This document shows, piece by piece, positions 19,932 through 26,938 of a stretch of 26,938 nt of DNA (positions within the stretch are counted from its first letter, which is position 1; every line of letters begins with the position of its first letter). The stretch comes from Mesaphorura yosii. Lineage: Eukaryota; Arthropoda; Collembola; Poduromorpha; Tullbergiidae. Under the pieces are notes generated by a model. The model was not told where the DNA came from and did no database searches. It saw only the letters and a program-made list of their open reading frames with translations. Where the stretch lies: NCBI GenBank assembly GCA_009869945.1, contig WIXG01000685.1, positions 1 to 26,938 of the forward strand, read 5' to 3'. The translations under genes were made by a program, and so were the position numbers.

Positions 19932-20230
19932 TTAGTCCTAAGGTGACTTTTGTTCGTTCATGTATAAGAATATATGGTTTCATACTTCATTGTCTCACGA
20001 CAATGGCGGTATTGATTACGCTTGAAATGATAGCTTTCTTCTGTCTCATACGGCCGGACTATCATATATTTTCATATTTTCGTACGAAGAGAGAAACAGT
20101 TTGGGAGTTTTCTCCTTTGCTCATTAATACTAAACGAAGGTGGTACGTATTTTTCGACCTTGAATTTATAATTTGCAGCTTAACTTGTCCCAAAACTCTA
20201 GTGCACCTGGCTCCCAGCACCCTGATTTGA
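19871..20230 (+). other. Inverted copy of receptor exon 1 followed by an unrelated open frame
   Basis: ATG at 19871 opens MSKMECAYGC, one substitution (R to K) away from the start of the minus-strand receptor in the stretch compared, and a donor-like GTTAGT follows at 19931. The sequence beyond does not resemble the receptor's second exon and ends at TGA after 119 codons if read through. No downstream receptor exon was found within 1 kb, so this is probably a stranded first exon rather than a working gene. Confidence 0.4.
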
Positions 20231-21132
20231 ATGACTTATTACTGCCCGCACTAGCGACGTCAATTCTCTCTTTGGTGGGCCAATCCTGGGACAAAACCTT
20301 TGCATAGCTGACTAACGCGGTCAAGAACGTGGCTCCTGGAATGTTCTTTAGTTCATTTGCATGAGATTCCTTCTTCGGGTGAAATTAATTCGGACTACAG
20401 TACCACGAAATAAAAAATTAAAATACCAGATCTTTAGTGTAGTTTTAGAAAAGTATTTGACATTTTCAATTTTTATTTGCAACCCATTCACAGTAAAACT
20501 AGAATTAATAGACTCACAGGTAAACTCTACCACTGAAAATTTCTTATCCATAATGAAGCACTAAAACCACCCAAATCTGATGTGATGATTTAAAGTTTAA
20601 AACATGGACTCTGAGCTGGAATTATGATCGAGCTCAACTTGTTCAGTTCGACTTTACACAGTCCATTCTTCTGTTCCCTTCCAACGGATGTCCCTTTGTT
20701 TGTTCGTGTGTTAAGCGCCACATTTCATTGTATTCGGCCCTATTCGGTGGTTGGTCAGCGTAAGTACTGGAATTGGATAACAGTACGAAGCCACCCCGTT
20801 GTCGGCCCGAATACAATTATTCGCATAGTTTTGCCCGAAAACACAGTTCAGGGTCGGAACGCCTCCCGAATGTCCCTCTATTCGGTTTTAAGTCGGCGAT
20901 GGTGCGGCAAAGTTGTACGAACGTGTGCCACTCTTGCCGAAGATAATCGGAATTCGGCCCGAATTTGTTGGCACATCGGGTCGGCTGTTGGGCCAGCCTA
21001 AAATGCCAGAGCCAAGCGTGTTTTTGCTGCTGATGCGAAGAGATAAACTCCCCGCCTGATGTTGATCGAAAGAGGACTATACGTTTTGACACTGGCTTCA
21101 GTTATGTAATGTAATGTACACTTCCATTGGTG
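20231..21132. other. Spacer containing repeat copy B
   Basis: No gene is supported. Overlapping open frames on both strands at 20348-20564 look like low-complexity A/T chance frames. The right part is the CGGCCCGAAT-rich repeat. Confidence 0.45.
20770..20990 (+). repeat. CGGCCCGAAT-rich dispersed repeat, copy B
   Basis: This is the direct-orientation partner of 17680-17870, with clearer motif copies (GTCGGCCCGAATACAATTAT, TTGCCCGAAAAC, ATTCGGCCCGAATTTG). It ends just before the Ig-like fragment. Confidence 0.65.
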
Positions 21133-21582
21133 CAGTACGCCATTAACCACGCCGGCCGATTCAAGACTCAGTGGACTGAACGGAAATTCTCGGTTTCGAT
21201 CGACGAAGAAGGGTACCACTACATCGCCTGGATTGAGCTCAAGTATCAAGTTCTGCGGGAGGAAGAGAGGCTTGTGTGGAGGTCGATGGCCAATCACTCC
21301 GACACTGTGCTTGTAAAACTCCGACTGGATGCGAGCGCGGCCAACATCCGATTCACAATGCACCCCGGCGAAAGAAATACAAAAATGTTTGGCGTTGTGG
21401 GACTCACAAATTCAAGTGCTGGCCCTGATTCGCCCTCTTCTGGCTCCTGTGCCCTAAAGCTCGAGGTGACGCAAGTTGCTGGAGGGTACTACTTTCGCTG
21501 CACGGCCGCCTCTTCATCCGAGTATCAGCAAACACATATCAGAATGCTTGACTGCGGCTCGGCAGCGAATCGATGGGCGTGA
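21133..21582 (+). pseudogene. Immunoglobulin-like fragment, apparently frameshifted
   Basis: After a plausible acceptor (ccattggtgcag, ending at 21132) the frame runs for about 150 codons. Its end, CALKLEVTQVAGGYYFRCTAAS, has the L-x-L-x-x-V-x-x-x-x-G-x-Y-x-C pattern of an Ig domain F strand. The frame stops at 21580-21582. Another frame carries protein-like sequence from about 21555 onward (SESMGVTFEEGDANSQLTCD), itself like the start of a next Ig domain, to TAG near 21705. This suggests a frameshift between 21545 and 21580. Beat-family or other Ig cell-surface proteins are candidates. No 5' exon or signal peptide was found, so the locus is partial, broken, or has unseen exons. Confidence 0.4.
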
Positions 21583-21871
21583 CCTTCGAGGAAGGCGATG
21601 CGAACAGTCAACTAACCTGCGACGCAGTCGGGGACAGGGGTTTCAAGTATCCGGGTAGACGGGTCAGAGTAGTTCCGGGTCGGGGAACTCCACGAGTTCA
21701 TGACTAGGCAAATGCGACAACCTGAAGAAATGGTGCGCAGGAATTCAGAGACTCACTTATCAGACGCATCAGAGGAGACAGAAAAATCACAAATCTGTTT
21801 GGATAGTTTGAATTTGAATGCATGTTGCTATTTTTTATTACGCGTGGCCAGTGAAAGTTAAATTATTAGTA

Positions 21872-21877
21872 TTTATT
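21872..21877 (-). terminator. Polyadenylation signal of the cysteine-rich gene
   Basis: Minus-strand AATAAA lies 53 bases after the stop of the cysteine-rich secreted protein gene. Confidence 0.5.
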
Positions 21878-21929
21878 CGATTTTTAAATTCGCAATGCTG
21901 CATTTCCAGGGAATGTGCGCCTTGCATTT

Positions 21930-22634
21930 TTACCAGCAGAATCCGAGCAATGGGTAATCTGTGGATCCTTCTCGTCTGACACACTCAAGTCCCGCTGCAC
22001 AGCCCATGTATCCAATGTGTTCCCCAAGTGTGAAGCAAGCATACCCACGTCCAGCCACACACCTCTTCTTCACTTGATCATACTTTTGATCAGGCCAGAA
22101 TTCACATTGACACTTATTCTGGAAACAACCCAATCCTGCACCATAGTTACAACCGTCTGCTCCACTCGACCAGCTTCGTGTGCAGTTACGCATGTAGCCG
22201 TTCGTGCAATACCAACCATCGCTCTCGAGTCCATCTTGACATGTGCAACTGTATCCTGTCCTGGAGTACGCATCCACCTCACACTTGGCATGATCACCCC
22301 AACAGGGGATTGGTGAGTCTGGGTGACAAGGACGGCCAGGATCAATTTGGCATTGACGTGGTGTGTACCAAAAATACTGTTCAGTTGGGTGTGGACATTG
22401 ACAACGACCCATTTCACAGATTTGATACCCTTCGCATTGTGAGTCTGTGGCGCAGTCCACAAGTGGCGCAGGAGGCTCACGTTCGGGCTGACGTAATAAT
22501 GACTGTGATCCAGTAGAGAGGAATGAATTAGCCACTTGCTTGATCTTTTCCTCCAAGGTTAGGGCATCGGTTGTGATGGCCAGCACCGCCAGACCGACGA
22601 CAAAGACTTGTACGAAGAAGGTATTGATTGCCAT
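21930..22634 (-). CDS. Secreted cysteine-rich (EGF/EB-like) protein
   Basis: This single-exon frame of 234 residues begins with a signal peptide (MAINTFFVQVFVVGLAVLAI, cleavage probably near residue 24). A short helical, charged stretch follows (LTLEEKIKQVANSFL), then about 170 residues dense in cysteine. Spacings such as CATDSQCEGYQICEMGRCQC, CTCQDGLESDGWYC and CFQNKCQCEFWPDQKYDQ resemble EB or EGF-like modules of extracellular proteins. Trp and Tyr are frequent in the loops. The exact family is not recognised and no catalytic motif is seen, so a structural, binding or defence role outside the cell is all that can be said. A TATA box and initiator sit at normal distance upstream. Confidence 0.82.
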   Translation of the reverse strand: MAINTFFVQVFVVGLAVLAITTDALTLEEKIKQVANSFLSTGSQSLLRQPEREPPAPLVDCATDSQCEGYQICEMGRCQCPHPTEQYFWYTPRQCQIDPGRPCHPDSPIPCWGDHAKCEVDAYSRTGYSCTCQDGLESDGWYCTNGYMRNCTRSWSSGADGCNYGAGLGCFQNKCQCEFWPDQKYDQVKKRCVAGRGYACFTLGEHIGYMGCAAGLECVRREGSTDYPLLGFCW

Positions 22635-22690
22635 TGTTCTGACTTACTTTAGACTTAAACTGATGCTTAGAGTTGGAAAAGTGAGTTGAT

Positions 22691-22697
22691 TTTTATA
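22691..22697 (-). promoter_or_regulatory. TATA box of the cysteine-rich gene, with initiator at 22658-22663
   Basis: Minus-strand TATAAAA lies about 30 bases upstream of TCAGTT (22663-22658), the arthropod initiator consensus. Together they predict transcription from near 22661 and a 5' leader of about 27 bases before the ATG at 22634. Confidence 0.65.
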
Positions 22698-23253
22698 TTC
22701 GAAACACATGCGCACGGATTTTGTTTATCACATTTTCGAGAGTTAAATTGGGCAATCAAACACGAGAGTTGTCCTTGTTCACACACCCCCAAGGTTCTGT
22801 GATTCAAGTGGGACACCTAATTTACTGCTAAGTTATGCAATAGAGGTTTCATTTGAATGAGCACTAATGCTGAATGATGGTACCATGGAGCCACAGGTCA
22901 ATTGCTGAAACTTTTCCTGAGAAATTTTGCACTCGGTCTACTTTCCCTGATTTGCTAGCTTGGCACCTTCCCCAACTGCCATTATTAGCTATTTTTAGGC
23001 AAACATACATTCACATATGACTTTTTTCTGCCACGGGACGGAATATTTTTTTGCTAGTGGGTCATAATGAATAAGGAAGTTCCTGATGAGGAATTCCGAT
23101 TTCCCATAGACCTTGTCCGTGAAATAACATGGCCCCTCAAATTAAACACGTATCAGAAACAGTCATTAAACATTTTGCAAAGGGACAGCCATCTGTTGAT
23201 ATTTCTGTTCTGACGTAATAAATTACGTCCCAGGTACCCTGACCAACCCACAG
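22698..23253. other. Spacer upstream of the hemocyanin-like fragment
   Basis: No copper-site histidine motifs or other exons of a hemocyanin gene are seen here, although upstream exons would be expected. A 49-codon open frame near 23067 has no recognisable content. Confidence 0.45.
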
Positions 23254-24097
23254 CAATGCGTGACCCAATATTTTATCGATACCATTTGGCAGTGGATGTT
23301 ATCTTTAACAGATACAGGAGGACACTCCCGCCGTACGAGTTGGACGCCGATGATTTCTCGTTGCGCTATCCCGGTTTCAGTGTTGCAGGGTTTGCGTTAC
23401 CTGCTGTAGTGTTGAGAAAGAATTCTCTCCAGACTTATTTTATGGATCACTTTTGTGGACTTTGATGTGTCACGTGGACTGAAGTTTAATGGGACTCGGG
23501 TCGATGGAGCTGTACGTGTTTGTGTTAAGCATCTCCAGAATGTACAGTTTGTATTTGAAATAGCGTCGAACGTGGGACGGAACTTACAGAGCGCGCCACC
23601 ATGTGGATATTTATTCCACCACATTTCAAGTTGGAGATCGCTTCACAATGGAAGAACAAAGGCTACTTTTTGTACAACAGATTCTCCGTAAATGGTAAGT
23701 TTAAATCTTGCTTCCATGGGAATTCAACGTGTAATTCATAATGCATGCTCTTTGTATGTGTAGTGACACCAGTTTGAATCTAAACACACGCCCTGTAACC
23801 GAGTCCACGCTCACAACCCTGTTTCCACAGTCACTCATCGAATTCCAGACGGATACAGCGAATGAGACACCATTTTGTGGTTGTGGGTGGCCTGAACACT
23901 TGCTCATGCCACGTGGCTCTATAGATGGGCAAATATTTGACCTCTTTGTTATCTTAACAAATGGGGACGTGGATGCGGTACAATTTGAAGCCAACGTAAG
24001 TGTGGGAGTTGGTTGTCGACCGGCATCAATTCTCTGTGGTATTCAGGGACGAAGGTATCTTGACAGGAGTTTAATGGGTCACTCATTCGAACGATGA
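23254..24097 (+). pseudogene. Hemocyanin/prophenoloxidase C-terminal fragment, frameshifted pseudogene
   Basis: Two exon-like parts are seen. Part 1 (acceptor cccacag, 23254-23694, donor GGTAAG) begins AMRDPIFYRYHLAVDVIFNRY and LPPYE, diagnostic of the end of the hemocyanin middle domain. It moves to another frame near 23455 (DFDVSRGLKFNG...VKHLQN), again near 23590 (MWIFIPPHFK) and again near 23640 (GDRFTMEEQRLLF). Part 2 (acceptor tgtgtag, 23764-24097) reads in one frame: STLTTLFPQ, FCGCGWPEHLLMPRG, FDLFVILTNGD, then YLDRSLMGHSFER and TGA. These follow the superfamily's C-terminal beta-sandwich in order. At least three frameshifts and the absence of both copper-binding sites (HxxxH helices) rule out a working oxygen carrier or phenoloxidase. 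The CGCGWP motif leans towards a prophenoloxidase relative. One error-induced shift is conceivable, but three are not. Confidence 0.8.
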
Positions 24098-24529
24098 CCA
24101 TACCGGGTCGATGCTGGGTTCGGACCACGTATAGTCAGGAGTCTAGAGGAGTATGTTGGGAGTGTACCGAATATGGGGACGATTCAGGTTCAAATTTTAC
24201 ATCGTGGTGTTGATGCTGAGTCAGAGATTGAATCCCTTTACGTGCATGTACCTTATCAATAAAAGTATGGAGCTTTCAATCCATTTGATATGGTGGACAG
24301 ATTCTACAGACAAGAGAAAAAGAAGTAGCACAGCGCCATTAGGTTGTTTCTTAATTTATTTCCCCAGCTCAAAAAAGTTAATAATAATGAATTGTGTTGT
24401 TTTGGTTGAATCTGAAACTTTGCGTTTAATATGCTTTTTCATAATCAAGTCTAAAATATTTTAAAATGTTAATTGTTCAGGTCAATAAGTTACAACCAAT
24501 ATATTTCATATATATGTATATGTAATATA
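24098..24529. other. Spacer between the hemocyanin fragment and NPC2-like gene
   Basis: No gene is supported. The right end is an AT-dinucleotide-rich stretch (about 24498-24532) that meets the stop codon of the NPC2-like gene. The open frame at 24153-24464 has no recognisable content. Confidence 0.45.
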
Positions 24530-25186
24530 TTAGGCATTACGAATAGTTGATGGAATCACAACGCATAATTCGGCGACCATATTCTGGTAGACTTTGAATC
24601 TGAATTCAGCTTCCTCCTGTCGAACACGCACACACGCAAGTAAAAAAAAATACAAACTTAAAGATTACCGTTCGATTTCACGTGATATTTAAAGCTTGAT
24701 TCCTTACCCCTGTGAATCCAGATGGAGGAATGGTGAAATCATAGGTGAAAGTGTATCGGGTATTTGCATCAAGGCGAATATCAGGTGCAAGATACAAGTC
24801 ATCTTGAATCACCTGGATCTCACTTCGATGAACAAGAATGGAACGGAAAAATGGGTTACATGCTTCACGACGTGTTGTGAACTCTGCTTCGATGGTGTAA
24901 GACTGGCCACGGACGAAGGTGCATGGAGCTGAATTGCACTGCGCGAGACGGATGTCGTGCAACACCGAATATCCTGGGTGAACAAAGTTCGGTTAAGAAT
25001 TGTCAAAGAATTTGGTTATAGTCCGGTTCTTGTCTTACCGCAGTTTTCAGCTTTATTTAGTTGCATCAAGTCTTGGATTGGGTTCCGAGAAAGGGAGGAT
25101 GCTTTCGTGATCTTTACATGACTAAGAATTGGGCTCGCAGACGCTGCCACAGTGCAAAGAATCACGAGAGCAAAAATTTTAAGCAT
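24530..25186 (-). CDS. NPC2-like ML-domain lipid-binding secreted protein, three exons
   Basis: The minus-strand exons are 25186-25039, 24973-24708 and 24616-24530, with GT-AG junctions, phases 1 and 0, and 166 residues in total. I chose the ATG at 25184-25186 because it begins the signal peptide MLKIFALVILCTVAASAS. An in-frame ATG at 25225 sits almost on the predicted transcription start. The mature protein shows the MD-2-related lipid-recognition (ML) pattern: Cys in AENCG, DIRLAQCNSAPCTFVRGQSY, then EAEFTTRREACNPFF and a C-terminal strand EFRFKVYQNMVAELCVVIP. ML proteins are small beta-sandwiches that bind sterols or fatty acids. In arthropods NPC2-type members are expanded and some carry semiochemicals in sensilla; which role applies here cannot be told. 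The gene is divergent from the AA15 gene. Confidence 0.88.
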
Positions 25187-25256
25187 TTTTAAAAGTTCTG
25201 AACTTCTGGGTGGTGACAAACTCAAAACTGCCTTTCTGTCAACTTAAGAGGAAGGG

Positions 25257-25263
25257 TTTTTAT
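25257..25263 (-). promoter_or_regulatory. TATA-like box of the NPC2-like gene, with CAGTTT initiator at 25225-25230
   Basis: Minus-strand ATAAAAA lies about 30 bases upstream of GCAGTTTT, an initiator-like start. This predicts a leader of about 43 bases and supports translation from 25186. Confidence 0.5.
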
Positions 25264-25617
25264 GCATTTCAAGAGTGTAATGATGGGTTTAGACTCTGAA
25301 GTGCTGCTGGAAATCTCGAGATCAATCACGAACGCGTACAACACAATCACGTAAATTATAAAAACAAGTTGCGAATTATTTGCTCTGACAGTTATTAATT
25401 GATCAATCCGTCGTAATCAACTTGTCGCAACTATAACTAACATTCATTACATATAATGCCAGTAAATCCTATGCTATCTGATAGAATTTGCAATCGTACG
25501 ACTACTTAATCATGATTTTGTAGTGCACACGCTCACCTCACCTACTTGAAATATTTCGAAGCGAAATACTTATAATATTCAATTTGTTCGAGGAGCTCAG
25601 TTCTCGTCATTAAATTC

Positions 25618-25624
25618 TATAAAA
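25618..25624 (+). promoter_or_regulatory. TATA box of the AA15 gene
   Basis: TATAAAA sits about 60 bases before the ATG at 25682, placing the transcription start near 25650. With the minus-strand TATA-like box at 25257-25263 it shows that the two genes have separate core promoters in a shared intergenic stretch. Confidence 0.6.
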
Positions 25625-25681
25625 ACTACCACCAAATTGAGGTTCTCTTAACACTTGTGATTCCCAAGTCTGAGAGATACA

Positions 25682-26419
25682 ATGCTCAAATTATTTTTAC
25701 TTGTGGCGCTTTGCTGCTGCCATTTCGTGAATGAGATCGAAGGGCATGCAAGGTTGGATGATCCACCACATCGAGGTACAGTTTCATATGAATTGCCAAC
25801 TGATTCATTCCTTTATTGCCCTTATACATGGTGAAATGTTTAGGTACATTATGGAGACACCCAGAGTACCAATGGGCTAATCCAGGACATCTTCCCGACG
25901 ACACAGAATTGCATTGTGGCGGTGAACAGGTAAGTTTTAAACAGTTTCCTCCTCGTGGAATTTTCAAATTGGTTATAACGTTTTTCACTGTCTAAATAGT
26001 TGATTTTGCGAACAATCGGTGCGTGTGGAGTCTGTGGAGATCCGATTACATCGCCAATGCCACGCCCACACGAGATCGGTGGAGAATTCGAACGTGGAAT
26101 CATCGTGCGTCGTTATTCCGTTGGTCAGACAGTTGACGTAACAATGCAAGTGCAAGCGGTTCATAAAGGCTGGCATGAGATGCGCATTTGTAACTTCAGT
26201 CAGAGTGGAGTGGAAAATGAAGCTTGTTTCCGTGAGAATGTTGTACGCTTTGGTAATGGTGAGACACGTGTATGGGATATTGATGAGAGCACAGGGCACA
26301 TGACATTCCAGATCAAACTCCCTGATGGACTTCGTTGTGAACGTTGTGTCCTCCAATGGCAATGGCAAGCAGATAATGGACAATTCTATAGGAATTGTGT
26401 TGATATCGCAATTGAGTAA
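25682..26419 (+). CDS. AA15 family lytic polysaccharide monooxygenase, three exons
   Basis: The exons are 25682-25775, 25844-25929 and 26000-26419, with GT-AG junctions, phases 1 and 0, and 199 residues. The signal peptide MLKLFLLVALCCCHFVNEIEG is followed directly by His22, the N-terminal copper ligand of an LPMO histidine brace. AA15 hallmarks follow: HARLDDPPHRGTLWR, ELHCGGEQ, CGVCGD, HEIGGEFERGIIVRRYSVGQ, and VHKGWHEMRIC, in which His115 (mature position 94) is the second brace ligand. The end, QFYRNCVDIAI, holds the axial aromatic residue (F189 or Y190). AA15 enzymes use copper and a peroxide or oxygen co-substrate to cleave crystalline chitin or cellulose and occur in arthropods and other invertebrates. 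Here the role could be plant or fungal cell-wall digestion or cuticle turnover. No carbohydrate-binding module is attached. Confidence 0.92.
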
Positions 26420-26459
26420 AGAACTCACTTGAATTTATTATTAATTATTTGATGATTTC

Positions 26460-26465
26460 AATAAA
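26460..26465 (+). terminator. Polyadenylation signal of the AA15 gene
   Basis: AATAAA lies 41 bases after the stop codon of the AA15 gene, a normal short arthropod 3' leader arrangement. Confidence 0.65.
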
Positions 26466-26938
26466 GGAGTTGATCAATTTTACATGTAAAGTTAGAGTCT
26501 ACTCAGATTTAAGATATTCCTTAGTCCATTGTGCTCGCTGGGGCGACTTCGCTGTGTGCATTTGGATTAATGTCCTGGAGACGGGTCAGGGGTTGGCGGA
26601 TCACCATATGGGTGAGTTCACGTTTAAATGAGGAGGGGTTGGCGGATCACCATATGGGTGAGTTCACGTTTAAATGAGGAGGGGTTGGAGCAGGGCCAGA
26701 ACAGCAATCACTCAATGACGGCAGAAGCCCCGTGCGACTGTTACCGGGTGACGAGACTGTGGAACTGAAATTTCTTTCATAATTGTACTCATTGCCACAC
26801 TGCCTCCGACCGATTTCATATACCGTAAATTTTCCAACAAACGCATGTGCGGTTATTTAAAAATGGAGGTCGGCGAATGTGCGCTTATTAGAGACAGGGC
26901 GATTATAAGAAGTGTGCGTTTATTAACAAATTTCAGTT
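26466..26938. other. Spacer with tandem repeat and possible transposon end
   Basis: After the tandem repeat at 26589-26688, the tail (about 26820-26938) begins TACCGTAAATTTTCC and carries recurring GTGCG-TTATTA words (GTGCGGTTATTT, GTGCGCTTATTAG, GTGTGCGTTTATTA). Such spaced repeats resemble the ends of DNA transposons, but the element is cut by the window edge and I cannot name it. Confidence 0.35.
26589..26688 (+). repeat. 46-base tandem repeat, two copies plus 8 bases
   Basis: The unit starting GGGGTTGGCGGATCACCATA repeats identically at 26589 and 26635, and a third copy begins with GGGGTTGG at 26681. Perfect identity indicates a recent duplication or an assembly artefact. Confidence 0.9.

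Noticed and set aside
22070..22480. 136-codon minus-strand frame
   Set aside because: It overlaps the cysteine-rich protein in another frame on the same strand. The listed frame has the signal peptide and a matched promoter.
23395..23695. Initial impression of a galectin domain (FQVGDRFTME)
   Set aside because: Flanking MRDPIFYR, EEQRLLF and FCGCGWPEHLL motifs fit the hemocyanin superfamily in order, and galectin sugar-site residues are absent.
25985..26428. 147-codon minus-strand frame
   Set aside because: It is an antisense shadow of the third exon of the AA15 gene.
1..26938. CRISPR arrays, bacterial operons, tRNA or rRNA genes
   Set aside because: No regularly spaced repeats, no ribosome-binding-site-led gene clusters and no recognisable tRNA or rRNA stretches were seen on reading both strands by eye.

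Overview
The window looks like nuclear DNA of an arthropod. Genes are on both strands and most are interrupted by short GT-AG introns. Upstream of two genes a TATA box is paired with an initiator-like CAGTT. AATAAA signals lie about 40-110 bases after several stop codons, and short runs of the arthropod telomere-type unit TTAGG are scattered through the spacers. Chemoreceptor-like genes, a hemocyanin-superfamily remnant, an AA15 polysaccharide monooxygenase and a polyketide/nonribosomal-peptide type megasynthase end would fit a springtail (Collembola). That placement is inference from gene content, not proof.

Layout. 1-1532: 3' end of a carrier-protein plus thioester-reductase megasynthase, running in from the left edge. 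2311-3450: four exons of a ricin-type beta-trefoil lectin-like protein, 5' end not found. 3566-7885: gene-poor and repeat-bearing, with one signal-peptide fragment near 5959. 7886-8691: a three-exon gene of unknown function. 8692-10795: repeats, including a foldback element at 9974-10425. 10796-12567: an ionotropic-receptor-like pseudogene with one frameshift and one in-frame stop. 12839-13414 (-): an MCFD2-like secretory EF-hand protein. 13812-14200 (-): a tentative two-membrane-segment gene. 15839-17062 (-) and 18014-19419 (-): two related multi-pass chemoreceptor-like genes, the second with an inverted copy of its 5' end 0.5 kb upstream. 21133-21582: an Ig-like fragment with an apparent frameshift. 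21930-22634 (-): a secreted cysteine-rich protein. 23254-24097: a frameshifted C-terminal fragment of a hemocyanin/prophenoloxidase gene. 24530-25186 (-) and 25682-26419 (+): an NPC2/ML-domain lipid-binding gene and an AA15 monooxygenase gene, head to head across about 0.5 kb.

The genes do not form one pathway. They fall into environment-facing themes: chemosensation (ionotropic-receptor remnant, two receptor-like genes, NPC2-type carrier), secreted carbohydrate or matrix interaction (AA15 enzyme, lectin, cysteine-rich protein) and specialised metabolism (megasynthase end). Three loci (ionotropic receptor, hemocyanin, Ig-like) appear broken, so the region shows gene birth and death. All exon models come from reading splice sites and phases by eye, and family names from motif recognition without database searches.
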